DNA from: Adiantum capillus-veneris
Taxonomy: Eukaryota; Streptophyta; Polypodiopsida; Polypodiales; Pteridaceae
Reading direction: 5' to 3'
DNA: 64,000 nucleotides
NCBI GenBank assembly: GCA_014529385.2
Contig: CM043953.1
Span: 91,622,342-91,686,341 of the forward strand
Below, one piece after another: positions 1 through 9,336 of the stretch. The notes under the pieces are model-generated. The model did no database searches. It worked only from the letters and a program-made list of their open reading frames with translations, and was not told the DNA's origin. Position 1 is the first letter of the stretch; each line of letters opens with the position of its first letter. Made by a program: the position numbers and the translations under genes.

Positions 1-47
1 GAAAAAATGGCCACCACATGTTTGCTCATGCAAACCTTCTAGAATGG

Positions 48-1226
48 CTAGAATTTCCTTGATTGTTGGTACTCTTTTTCACACTTCACCTTTTGAATAA
101 ATGAAATAACCTCCTTCAGACTCTTGGGTGATGGTAACTCAATAAGAGACCTTTCCTTTGAAGGATACACCTCAATACCTTTATAGGAAACCTTGTGACC
201 AAGCAAGATCTCCTGGTCCTCACCTATATGGAATTTGTCAGGACTGAGTTGACCTCCCATGTCGTACAATTTCTTCAAACCTTCTTCTACCTTTTGTGGG
301 TGCAATGATTTTGAACTATAAATCCAAAATTCATTAATAAAAACCCTAATGGAATTATCAAAAATATCTTGAAACACCATATTCATGAAGCTTTGGAAAG
401 TTGCACCTCATCATTTGTCAGGCCAAATGGCATGACTCTAAAAGCATAACAACCCCAAGGAGTGATGAAGGTTGTTTTCAATTGCTCCTCTAATGCGATA
501 CCTATTTGAAAGTAGCCTGAGTAGCCATCACACACAATGTACTTATCATGACCAGCTACCTCATTTAGTATCTCATCCTGAAATGGGAGGGGGAAAGTGA
601 TCGCGCTTGGTGGACTCATTGAGTGGCCTATAGTCAACACATACTCTCTACTTTCCATTCTTTTTAGGAGTGACCACAACTAGGGAGACCCACTCTGAAT
701 TCTCCATTGGATAAATAAAAATTGCTGCTGCTAAAATCTTTCTTACCTCCTTGAGTAAAGCCTGCTCCCTGATGACTCCTAGGCTTCGTAAATTTTGTGC
801 CTTAGCTGTGGCCCCAGGCTTTAACTCAATCTTGTGTTGAACATCATCTACTCCACACATGTTGGTGTAGTCTTTAGCAAAAAGCCTAAGAAACTTCCTT
901 AGCATACATTTGAACTGCTCTCTTTTGTCCTTTGTAAGTGTTGTAGACAACATACCTTCTAGCATTCCTTCATCTTGCACACCTCGCTTCTCTTGAGGAC
1001 CTACCTCTTCCAAGCCTAGGCAAGAGATCTCTTGGTTGCTTGTTGGCTTAAACCTTATTCCCATGACTTCAATGAAAGACTCCTCTTCAATAATGTTGCC
1101 GCTACTTTCTTCTTTTGAAGTTATATCAGTCCATTCTTCCTCCATCTCACTTTGCGATGATTCTTTATGGAGCTCCTCTTGGCGTTGCTCCTTCATGTCA
1201 AAAGACAACCTTCTTATGATTGTCAT
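48..1226 (-). pseudogene. Element F reverse transcriptase (degenerate)
   Basis: Two or three minus-strand frames together give the first two thirds of a Ty3 RT. A linker (about 1226-700) ends in VVVTPKKNGK. The next segment (679-383) carries the palm sequence IVCDGYSGYFQIGIA and the primer-grip-like MPFGLTN. A third segment (386-48) covers the catalytic box and thumb (LLGHKVSYKGIEV). The catalytic box, normally [YF]xDD, reads FINEF here, so both adjacent aspartates are lost. Frame changes near 680 and 385 break the protein. It would copy element RNA into DNA if intact; this copy is dead. Confidence 0.85.
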
Positions 1227-1251
1227 TCCTGCAAATTAACTTTCCACTTTC

Positions 1252-1675
1252 TCAATCTTGCAAAGCTCCCATTTTCATTATCCATGGTCTTCCTAGGATA
1301 AATGGGTAGCCATTTCCTTTGGTAGACATAACATAGAAATCCTTTGCCTCCTTAATGCCAAAGGCCTCCACAAAAACACATTTACAAATGCCTACACACC
1401 TAGGCTTGCTATTTATAAATGCCAAAGGCCTCCACAAAAACATATTTACAAATGCCTATGCACCTAGCATTGATATTGTTTGCCATTTTCACTTTGGTTT
1501 CAGGTTTCTCATGGATGAGCATGCCTAGTCTTTGCATGAGTCCCTCTGTCATGATACAAATTTGTGCACCTCCGTCCACTAGATCTTTCCTAACCAACCT
1601 CCCTTTTATATAACAATCTAGCACATGTGTAATATCCTCATTCATTTGAGCTTGTGTAATTTTTACAACATGCAC
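1252..1675 (-). pseudogene. Element F retropepsin-like protease, broken by internal duplication
   Basis: The frame from 1675 gives a retropepsin fold with the active-site region LVDGGAQICIMTEGLMQRLG (D-G-G in place of D-[ST]-G). The frame from 1443 gives the C-terminal flap and ILGRPWIMKMG. The two halves share a 64 bp-period tandem duplication encoding GICKxVFVEAFGI, which moves the reading frame and splits the protein. Such a protease cuts the gag-pol polyprotein; it cannot function here. Confidence 0.75.
1355..1472. repeat. Tandem duplication, period 64 bp, in element F protease
   Basis: The block starting ATGCCAAAGGCCTCCAC at 1355 recurs at 1419 with a few substitutions over about 50 bp. 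Since 64 is not a multiple of three, the duplication shifts the protease frame. It is most simply a replication-slippage event in this copy. Confidence 0.85.
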
Positions 1676-1784
1676 ACTCTCTTTTACCTTTCTCCTCAGG
1701 TGTTAACTGCCTTTGTTAAATCCTTCCTAACTTGTGGACATAATGCAAGAAACTGAGGCCATGAGATATCAAGGCTCTTACCTC

Positions 1785-2222
1785 TTATGTCTTCCAACCG
1801 GTTGTATGGAGCCATACCATGTCCAAGAGGGAAGTCTTGGAGGTTAATACGATGTCAAGTCCTCTAACTTCCTTGGTCTCCTTTGCCTTCTTTTCTCGTC
1901 CATGGTCACTTTGTGACGTGACTCCTTCTTTCTCCTTACCTTTTCCATGGACATGCTTAATGCCATTTGCTTCCATGTCAACCTCATTTGAATTTGTCAC
2001 CTCTACCACATGTACATTTGGATCTGGCAAAGGTGGAACTCTTTTCACTCCTCGTGGAGGTGGTCTTGCTCCATTTTGTGTTTGTAGAAGTATTGGTTGT
2101 TGACTAGTTCCTTCACCTGTATTCATCACTAGATAATTTAAGTTAGGTCTCCGTGACTCCCTACGGGGCCAAGGACAATTATACATCCCATGTCCAAACT
2201 CTCTGCAATTCCAACATTGCAA
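1785..2222 (-). pseudogene. Element F gag C-terminus with CCHC zinc knuckle
   Basis: The ORF opens with CWNCREFGHGMYNCP, a CX2CX4HX4C nucleocapsid zinc knuckle that binds element RNA during packaging. It continues through a basic, proline- and glutamate-rich linker (RPPPRGVKRVPPLPD; GKGKEKEGV) toward the protease. It lies between the gag core at 2408-2749 and the protease at 1252-1675, as expected for a Ty3 gag. The upstream junction is frameshifted. Confidence 0.8.
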
Positions 2223-2407
2223 AAGTCACCGAGCTTGTGGCTCTCACTTCCCAGCTTTCTTTGTTTGTCCCTTGGGACCTACAACTTGTGCAAGGTGAAT
2301 TGATAAGTTTTTCAAGGACTCAATTAGCTTCTCAATCATCTCAGTTGTTACCTTGGAAATCTCTCTAGATGTTGATGCTTGAAATTTTCCCTTGGGTCTA
2401 CGACCCT

Positions 2408-2749
2408 CTATTTAACCTCTCCCCTTAGGTACTTGAGTTTTCTATACTTTTGAGCACCCCTAGTTTCAGCTGCATGCCATAGCTTTTGAGTGTTTTGGGG
2501 GTCAAAGAAGTATCGCTTAAAATGATCAACAACTTTCTTATAGTTTCTCTTAAATTCTTGAGATAGAGAGTCAAACCAAGTGCTAGCATCTTTCTTGAGG
2601 ACCACATCAAACATTTCTAAGTACTCCTCATCTCCTATCACCCTTTTCATGCAGCAAGACCTTTTGAAATTTTCTAAACATAACTCGGCATCCTTGCCAG
2701 GCTCTTCAATGAAGAGGGGACATCTTGACATGTGACGTTGGACCTCCAT
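2408..2749 (-). pseudogene. Element F gag capsid fragment (Retrotrans_gag)
   Basis: 113 residues resemble the conserved helical part of plant Ty3 gag: LENFKRSC, then DASTWFDSLSQEFKRNYKKVVDHFKRYFF. The W-F-D-S-L segment is typical of the Retrotrans_gag family, the capsid-forming protein. The usual capsid is several times longer, so this is a fragment. A frameshift separates it from the zinc knuckle. Confidence 0.8.
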
Positions 2750-2836
2750 TGAATCAATTTCAAAGTGACAACACGTTTCTTTTTTTTATTTCTTACAAAG
2801 ATTTACACAAGAATGTTTTCTAAATTGCAATCTATT

Positions 2837-3055
2837 CTATAATAAAATAAAAATATGCACATCAAATGATCTATGATAGTCAACAAGAGGCAAGATGACA
2901 TGGTTTGGTGACGCGAGAATTTCTCCTACTCTTTGGGCACCAAACATGAGCACCATACATTGTGAAAAATGGATCTTTCTACTAATTGCAATGTTTATTC
3001 TAATGTCTAGAGTGAAATGAAAGGGAAAAAACTCTATTCCTGGACCATTATCCAT
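2837..3055 (-). CDS. Small conserved ORF, 72 codons (ORF72), element F copy
   Basis: ATG to TAG, 72 residues, no family recognised. Its counterpart in element G (7098-7316) is also exactly 72 residues. Shared landmarks are RIN..IS.KIHF, then FG..R..EIL.SP, then ILPL.DY..SFDV, and a hydrophobic end (HIFILL). Comparing 48 aligned codons with the G copy by eye, 13 are identical, 16 differ synonymously and 19 change the residue. That excess of silent change suggests the protein was maintained. It lies 21 bases downstream of ORF70 and about 90 bases upstream of the gag fragment. It is itself distantly similar to ORF70, as if the pair arose by duplication. Function unknown. Confidence 0.55.
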   Translation of the reverse strand: MDNGPGIEFFPFHFTLDIRINIAISRKIHFSQCMVLMFGAQRVGEILASPNHVILPLVDYHRSFDVHIFILL

Positions 3056-3076
3056 GGTTTATGCATGACCTAATGC

Positions 3077-3289
3077 TTAAAACAAAACAAAAATATAGAC
3101 GTCCAGACTAATATTGTACCTAATGAGAGACAAAATAAAAGGATGTATTGAAGCATTTATCCTGACCAACCTAAGAGGGCCCAAAAGTCTACAAATTACT
3201 CGTTGAAATTGTAATTTAGTTCTTACAATGATATGCACCTTCTGCCTTGCAATGGGCACAAAGAGATCATATAATTTTTTGTGATTCAT
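3077..3289 (-). CDS. Small conserved ORF, 70 codons (ORF70), element F copy
   Basis: ATG to TAA, 70 residues. A longer open frame exists upstream, but I chose this ATG because the element G homologue (7313-7525) begins at the same residue and has the same length. Landmarks are MN..LY....PI.RQ, then KLQFQR.I..L, then R...IN.SI.PFIL..IRY, and SLDV.IFVLF at the end. Over 48 codons compared with G, 8 are identical, about 23 differ synonymously and 17 change the residue. The ATG lies about 46 bases past the probable primer-binding site, so here it could be the first ORF of the genomic RNA. Function unknown. Confidence 0.6.
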   Translation of the reverse strand: MNHKKLYDLFVPIARQKVHIIVRTKLQFQRVICRLLGPLRLVRINASIHPFILSLIRYNISLDVYIFVLF

Positions 3290-3334
3290 GCGAGCTACTT
3301 GAGTATTCACAACAACGTCCACAAGCCCTCCTCT

Positions 3335-3348
3335 GTGGGGACACCAAA
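3335..3348 (-). other. Probable primer-binding site of element F
   Basis: On the minus strand TTTTGGTGTCCCCAC follows a possible LTR end (...GTCTCA). TGGTGTCCCCAC would pair with a tRNA 3' end finishing in ACACCA. The tRNA is not identified. Position upstream of gag fits, but no second LTR in the window confirms it. Confidence 0.5.
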
Positions 3349-3350
3349 AT

Positions 3351-4370
3351 TGAGACGGTCCGAGGAGGACAACAAGAGAGGTGGCCTCTAAACCCCTCAA
3401 GGCTCTTGTGCTGGTTAATTGGGGCTGGGACAACCACAAGCAAGAAAACAACAAAAACAAATCCACATCCAAACAAGTGAAGAGGCACCACCTAGTTATG
3501 AAATGCGAACTAGGACGCAAAAGAGATTTTGTCACGACCAAGAAGATGCACAACAAAACAGACACAAACAATCTCACACCAAGACACACCACAAATGGAG
3601 CAAGAGAGAGTTAGAGCGAAGGAAAGAGAGAGAGAAATGGAAACTTGCGTAATACCTCGTTTGTGACATGCAAATGGATATGGTTCGTTAAGACGCTATC
3701 GTAGAGTTTGCACACAACTAGCTCAATGCTTAGTGAATGCTAAACATCACCAACACACACACACACTATCTTAGGATTGTGGGACACCTCTCACCACCAT
3801 ACCCACTTATCATGAACAAGAACTTGGCAATGAAAACACACTAATCACTTTTTCAAACAAGCTCAATGACAGAACTTAAAAGGTACAAGCCACCTTGCAT
3901 TTTCCAAATAACTTTACACAAGTGGAAGGAGGAAAATTATGAAGCCAAGCATGCCTTTGAAGAACCAAAACCTCAATTTTGATAGTTGAAGATCAGGTAC
4001 AAGAGTCCTTTGAGATAAGCACTCACACTCTCTCACTTTGTAATGTGTAGCATCAAAGCTTCTCTCACACCAAGTGTGAAGCTCACAAGGTGATGACTAC
4101 ACCTAAATCTCTCCTCGCGTATAGAGTGTTGGGGTGCTTTGTGAGATATTGGATATGATTTACAAGAAGGAGAGAGGCCTATCTATAGGTTGGAGACCCC
4201 TTACTAAGGTTATTGATAACCTTATTTACACGCTAATCAAATCAAGATTAGGATTTCTTTTGAATATCAAAACATTGTGGACCTTCTTTTTGTACTTGAG
4301 TCATGGATGTGGGCTCAAGAAAAAGGTATTATTGATGGTAGTAGATAGGGTGAAATTAGAGTGTTAAGAA

Positions 4371-4409
<39 letters not shown>

Positions 4410-5751
4410 ATTTTACTATGTACATGTCTTCAGGCGAGGTGTCTTTTATGGTTAGGCCAATGGCTATTTTGTGTTAATAGGTTAGTGGTCAGTGTTAGTA
4501 ATCACTAAAAAGTTAATGATATATTTACAATGGATAGAATGAGATGGATAATTAAAGTACGATGGTTGAATGAAGTGAGGGAATCCTTATGACGCTGAAG
4601 CTTGAAGAAGTTTTAAACTTACTTGTGTAGGTTCTAAAAAATGACTGCCGATCCTCTTCTTCTTCTTCTTTTCTTCTTACATCGTCACCACAAAGGTTGA
4701 ACACCATGATGAAAATATCGATGTTGGTTGATGAGAATTCTCAATTAGCAGAGATTAAGCATGGTTTTATATGTTGAATTTTATGTATATAGAGAAGAGG
4801 TAAAAAGGAGTTGTGATTAAGAGGTAATGGAGAGAGATATAGAGATGATGTATGTACATGCAGAATTCATATGAGATCTATGAGAGTGAGAGGGAAGGTT
4901 AATGGTGAAGAGGGTGAGAGAAATCATGAAAGGTGTATGTTTGAGTGAGGGATGGAGAGGAATGAGTGAGTGATTTTGTGTGTGTGTGTGTGTGGAAGTG
5001 AATGGACGTGAGAGAAGACTAGGGTGACTGATGAAAAGAAGTGTGATGACTGGGGTCCACCGAAAAGATCACATCTCATCGGTGAAAGGTCCAAAACTTA
5101 TAAAAATGTTTTAGGTGATTATTCAGCTTCTGATCTAAATTTTTTATTTTGGTCACTTTCTCACATTTGGAGTGGATGTGGACGCCAAAAATTCCACCAA
5201 ATGGCATGTTTTTCTTCCTACAAAAGTCTTCAGTGGCCCCCCTTTTGTTGAATTTCATAATCATCAAAGAGTGAGCCCCTCCTTGCATGAGAACATGACC
5301 TAATAGATTCTAAAAGGTTTGAAAATATGCATGGATTATGATTATTCACAAATATAATATATGGATATGATGGAAAAAAACAGGTTAGTATATAAACAAT
5401 TCATGGGATTTGGAATAGTATCAGTTGTATATAAATAATAAATAAATAATAAAAATATAGAGAATCAAATGAGAGGACCATCATTTGTTTCTATCGATTT
5501 AGGAATATTTATAAGAATAAGAAAAAATACATGTAGAAAAATGATAATCTAGTAAAAGAGAATGATTAAGTGAAATGTATTTTTTGTAATTTTTTCTCAG
5601 AGTGGTTTACACCAAGATTTACAGAGGCTTGCATGAAAATATTTATTTATATAATAAAGAGTATGCAAAATGGTACGAAAAATTGTGATAATAGTGAGTC
5701 AATGTACATAACATACTTAGGCAAATAATGCACACCTAGATAAAAATATTC
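3351..5751 (-). other. Probable 5' LTR of element F plus unassigned flank, no gene
   Basis: If the primer site is right, the 5' LTR begins at TGAGACGGTCCG (3351) and extends rightward. Its outer end cannot be fixed because the partner LTR is outside the window. The stretch is AT-rich, holds a (GA)n tract (4372-4406) and a short (TG)n near 4979, and has only short random ORFs. I see no host gene, RNA gene or other element before the LTR of G begins at 5752. Confidence 0.4.
4372..4406. repeat. (GA)n microsatellite
   Basis: About 35 bp of uninterrupted GA dinucleotides, seen directly. Confidence 0.95.
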
Positions 5752-6485
5752 TTGTAACTTTTTAGATACATAATTATCTTTCCTGTAATATACATATGCA
5801 TATTTAAGTATAATAATAAGCCTTCTATCTCATCCTATTATTTTTCTCAAGGGTAACCTATCCTTACTTTACCATCAGAAAATACTATGGGAAAAGCTCA
5901 ATAGCTCCGCCTCTTTAACTTGGGGCAAAAAGCATTGATTCTTTATTTCTACTATCTCATTATCATCTCACACCCTAGCTAGATCCTATATCTAGGGTAA
6001 ACTCCAATATATATATATATTCTATGTATTTTTTATACTTTTCTTATATTTCTTTTTAAATAGCTACTAGGAGAGAATCAAATCCTAGTGGGACACTAGG
6101 TGGCATGATTACAAAACTTTGTCAAGGAGCAATGTCATGCTATCATATGGCATGAGGTGTCCTTTGGAATTAAATGAAAGTCTAGGCTAAGGGGACCACG
6201 GGAAGACTTTTGCTGCCAGAAATGGACCCTATTTTGATGAATTTTTTACACAAGGTTCCAATCTGAATTGGAAAATGATTTTAAAATGAAAATCGTAGGT
6301 AATGAGCTGAAGTTTCTGCCCATATTTTTACTTTTTTATTTGGAGCCACGGTTGAGGAGATATGATCAAAATACTGGACCCCAATCTGCCCATATCATGC
6401 AGGGACAGCTCATTTCCAACTTTTCCAATTCCTATTCACACTGGCTCCTCTCTTCTTGTGTAAACCCTTGGGGGTTCCCTTCACC

Positions 6486-6493
6486 TATAAAAG
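6486..6493 (+). promoter_or_regulatory. TATA box in 5' LTR of G
   Basis: TATAAAAG lies in a pyrimidine/purine context typical of an LTR core promoter, about 600 bp upstream of ORF72. The 3' LTR has lost the four bases TATA at the matching place (near 14554), leaving CACCAAAAGG. Only the 5' copy keeps the box. Confidence 0.6.
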
Positions 6494-6832
6494 GGGACCT
6501 CTTCTTCCTTGAAAAGAAACTGAAGCATTCAAGCCATTGATGAGAGGAATTCTTGAGGGAGTGAGTAGTAATGCCTAATTGTACTTAGCCCCATTAACAT
6601 AAGCCCAAGCCTACACTTTCTCCTAGAGGAAGACTAGCCATTCTTGTACGCTATCCTTGGAAGATCAACTCTAATCAAAGAAGGTGTTGTACTTGGCGTA
6701 TCAATCAAAGTGGAGTGCTCCCCTCTTCTTCTCTCTCCATCAATAATGGTGCCGAAGGGTTTGTCAAGTAAGATGTGTTCTACATTGATGTTTTCTTGAT
6801 TTCTTGTTGTTTTCTTTTTCATCTCTAATCCA

Positions 6833-6838
<6 letters not shown>

Positions 6839-6879
<41 letters not shown>
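6839..6879. repeat. (AT)n microsatellite in 5' LTR of G
   Basis: About 40 bp of AT repeat; the partner tract in the 3' LTR (about 14903-14956) is longer, about 54 bp. Confidence 0.95.
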
Positions 6880-7097
6880 TATCTAATCTCATCTCCTTAA
6901 CCAAACGTATCTCTCTCATTCTTAGTAATTCATCCTCTCTACAAATTTTAGGTTCTCCTTGCTACAGGTACATCTCTCCCCGCAGTATCCTTATTGCCTA
7001 CGGGTAAGAATAGGGCTTGTGAGGGAAACTTCTCATCTCTTCACTTCTCACATATCTACATTTTTTTCATATCTACATTTCTCACATGCTATCCTAG

Positions 7098-7316
7098 ATG
7101 AATAACCCACATGATGATCATTTCTATCGCTTTCACTCTGTACGATCTATTAGAATTAACGTATGGATTAGCCATAAAATACACTTTCAACAACGTGTAG
7201 TGTTTCTCTTCGGCCCTGAAAGGCTCAATGAAATACTTCTATCACCGGATCCCATCATACTACCTCTCATAGACTATAATTTTTCGTTTGATGTAACCGT
7301 AGTTATCTTGCTATGA
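7098..7316 (+). CDS. Small conserved ORF, 72 codons (ORF72), G 5' LTR copy
   Basis: ATG to TGA, 72 residues, inside the LTR and downstream of its TATA box. It shares start, stop, length and landmarks (RINVWIS.KIHFQQ, FGPERLNEIL.SP, ILPLIDYNFSFDV) with the element F copy at 2837-3055. Codon differences from F are enriched for silent changes. The C-terminus is hydrophobic (VTVVILL). Its TGA overlaps the ATG of ORF70 as ATGA at 7313-7316. The 3' LTR copy (15177-15395) is also open and differs by about two residues. No known family is recognised. Confidence 0.6.
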   Translation: MNNPHDDHFYRFHSVRSIRINVWISHKIHFQQRVVFLFGPERLNEILLSPDPIILPLIDYNFSFDVTVVILL

Positions 7317-7525
7317 ACCAAGAGGATTTGTACACACAATTAATCCCAATCACTAGACAAAATATATATATTATGGTAAGCACAAAACTACAATTCCAAA
7401 GAATAATTCGTAGCCTATTTAGTCAGCCAAGATTGAATGCCATTAACTCATCTATTAACCCTTTCATATTACCCATGATACGATATGACCATAGCCTTGA
7501 TGTTTTCATCTTCGTATTGTTTTGA
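7313..7525 (+). CDS. Small conserved ORF, 70 codons (ORF70), G 5' LTR copy
   Basis: ATG to TGA, 70 residues, with its start codon inside the stop of ORF72 (ATGA). Landmarks are MNQEDLY....PITRQ, KLQFQRIIRSLF, RLNAINSSINPFILPMIRY and SLDVFIFVLF. It aligns without gaps to the element F copy (3077-3289), with about 23 silent against 17 replacement codon differences in 48 codons. The reverse strand in the offset frame shares the wobble position but carries stop codons in both elements, so the plus frame is preferred. It is weakly similar to ORF72. Function unknown. Confidence 0.65.
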   Translation: MNQEDLYTQLIPITRQNIYIMVSTKLQFQRIIRSLFSQPRLNAINSSINPFILPMIRYDHSLDVFIFVLF

Positions 7526-7732
7526 CATTCTCTTTTGTGTTCTTTCTTTGTGTGTGTGAGTGCAAGAGAGAAAGAGTAACTCTTCTTTGATTGCACTTCT
7601 TTCCAAACCCTAGTCTTCATGGCATCTATGGTTTATCTCCTTCATATAGTTTTTGTTGAGTTCTATCACAAACTCTCACAGCCATAAGCCCGGTGCTTTC
7701 CTGGCAAGACCGCAAATTTCTTGACATATTTT

Positions 7733-7750
7733 TGGTGAACCCGACGCGAA
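7733..7750 (+). other. Primer-binding site of element G
   Basis: TGGTGAACCCGACGCGAA starts six bases after the LTR end (TTGACA) and would pair with a tRNA ending ...GGGTTCACCA. The tRNA species is not assigned. The gag ATG follows 30 bases later. Confidence 0.75.
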
Positions 7751-7779
7751 ACTGCCAGGGTGAGATTTTGTGGATAACC

Positions 7780-9300
7780 ATGGGTGATCATGTTGAGCAA
7801 CAGGGTATGCATTTTGACCCAGCAACAATGCAAATGTTTCAAGCATTTGCAATGTTCATGCAACAACAACATGCCATTGAAAGAAGGGAGATTTCAGCAA
7901 CGAAGGCCATACAAGCAGTCGTCAATAGAATGGATCAGTTCAATGGCAAAGATGTAACCAAGTACTTACGCGAGTATGTGAAGGAGATGGAGCTGCATTG
8001 CGTGTCAGAAGGTGAGATGATTCAAAGCTTTGAGCTAGTTGTTGCTCCAGAAATTAGAGAGCATGTTAGGGTAATTAAAGATGGGCATGGGAGAAATTGG
8101 GAAGAACTCAAAGTAGCTTTAAAGGAGGAATATTTCATGGAGGACTCTAAGAGAGTGACCAAGAGGACATTCTTAGAATGGATAGTCAAGCCAAAGCAAG
8201 GACTATCAATAACAGAGCTACTTAGGGAATTTGAGCGGCGCTATGCACAACTCACCAGGACAGAAAGGGCCACACTAGATGCAGAGAAAACAGATCTTTT
8301 CTTACAAGCTGCAGGTAAAGAGTTTCAAGAAAATTTGGAGCTTCTTCTTGAAGATAAAGATGCTGAGCAAGGACTAAAGACCGACTGGAATGAGGTTGAA
8401 GGTGCTGTCTCACTGCTTGCCAAACGACAAAGAAGAAGGGACAAGATGGTAGTAAACACTACAAGTCCTTCCACCTCAACGTCTGACAAAATGGTAAAGC
8501 CTACTTTTATCGCTCCTAAGTTTGATGAGTCCATGCTAGATGAGCTTGTGAAGGGAATGCGTGACTTGAAGGTGAAGTTTGCAAAGCTTGAAGAAAAAGG
8601 CCAACCATCAGGGCCACTTCCTAGGCAAAGACAACAGCCCAAAGAAGGGTTTGTTAATAGATGTATTTGGTGTGATAGTACAGACCATGTAAGAAGGGAT
8701 TGTGATGATTTTAGTGATGCTTTGTCAAAAGATGTTGTCTTTTTTAAGGATGGTAAAATTCACTTAAGAGAGACAGGTCTACCCTTGAGAACTAACTTTG
8801 GGAAGGGGGGAATGCAAACCTTAGTTGAAGATATGGCAACCAAGCATGCCACCTCTTCAGTTGAGGCAGCTACTTATGGAGTAAAAATTGAACATTTTTG
8901 TGATGAAGAGGTGATTGACCATCATGGTCAAATTTGGCCAAATGTCATGCAATTAGCTAAAAAGAGAAAGCTTACAAAAGAGATTCTACATGAAGCAGGT
9001 AATTGCATACGTCTAGAAACAGGATGGAATGATCCAGTGGACTCATTGTCAGTGCATGCCTACATTACAAAATGCCAACAAAATGAGGCAATTGTAGAAG
9101 AGAAGCGCAGACGTGAGAATGCTGATGAAGGACTATCAAAAAGAGCTTCTAGAAGTGGGGGAAGAAGCGACTCAATGTCTTCTCAAACACCCTCAACACA
9201 AGGAGCATCTCCACCTGAAGTACTCATGCAGGAGTCTACAACAGGAAAGAAGAAAGAGCCAACGAAAGGTAAGACAAAAGGCCCAACTTATAAACTATAA
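7780..9300 (+). CDS. gag: Element G gag polyprotein
   Basis: The chosen start (ACCATGG, MGDHVEQQG) lies just after the primer site; the longer upstream frame runs through the primer site and is not credible. About 506 residues. The N-terminus is Gln/Met-rich. The capsid region has WEELKVALKEEYF and LLREFERRYAQLTR. A CX2CX4HX4C knuckle (CIWCDSTDHVRRDC) lies near residue 295, and the C-terminal tail is lysine-rich. It packages element RNA in cytoplasmic particles. The frame is intact. The TAA at 9298 is followed in the same frame by the protease, so gag-pro was either one ORF ended by mutation or is expressed by stop readthrough. Confidence 0.88.
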   Translation: MGDHVEQQGMHFDPATMQMFQAFAMFMQQQHAIERREISATKAIQAVVNRMDQFNGKDVTKYLREYVKEMELHCVSEGEMIQSFELVVAPEIREHVRVIKDGHGRNWEELKVALKEEYFMEDSKRVTKRTFLEWIVKPKQGLSITELLREFERRYAQLTRTERATLDAEKTDLFLQAAGKEFQENLELLLEDKDAEQGLKTDWNEVEGAVSLLAKRQRRRDKMVVNTTSPSTSTSDKMVKPTFIAPKFDESMLDELVKGMRDLKVKFAKLEEKGQPSGPLPRQRQQPKEGFVNRCIWCDSTDHVRRDCDDFSDALSKDVVFFKDGKIHLRETGLPLRTNFGKGGMQTLVEDMATKHATSSVEAATYGVKIEHFCDEEVIDHHGQIWPNVMQLAKKRKLTKEILHEAGNCIRLETGWNDPVDSLSVHAYITKCQQNEAIVEEKRRRENADEGLSKRASRSGGRSDSMSSQTPSTQGASPPEVLMQESTTGKKKEPTKGKTKGPTYKL

Positions 9301-9336
9301 TATGATATTGAGGTTGCTACAGATTTAAAGAAATTC

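Larger units (their letters stand above)
1..3350 (-). mobile_element. Ty3/gypsy element F, internal region, 3' part beyond window edge
   Basis: Read on the minus strand the order is primer site, two small ORFs, gag, zinc knuckle, protease, reverse transcriptase, which is the order of a Ty3/gypsy element. RT runs to the left edge, so RNase H, integrase and the 3' LTR lie outside the window. Every large domain is broken by stops or frameshifts, so the copy is old and cannot be autonomous. Order and motifs are seen directly; the superfamily follows from them; the clade is not resolved. Confidence 0.85.
5752..7726 (+). repeat. 5' LTR of element G (left end probably truncated)
   Basis: Matches 13780-15805 throughout, differing by scattered substitutions, a longer (AT)n tract in the 3' copy and a ~35 bp insertion in the 3' copy near 14138-14175. 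It ends ...TTGACA just before the primer site. It contains a TATA box (6486), an (AT)n tract (about 6839-6879) and ORF72/ORF70 (7098-7525). The first ~49 bp of the 3' LTR (TGTCGTGCTGTGACACG...) are missing. Confidence 0.9.

Noticed and set aside
6634-6840. 68-codon minus-strand ORF in the G LTR (also in the 3' LTR)
   Set aside because: The repeat explains its recurrence, and there is no homologue in element F to test coding.
7423-7620. Reverse-strand ORF over ORF70
   Set aside because: Frame shares the wobble with ORF70, but the matching frame in F has several stops.
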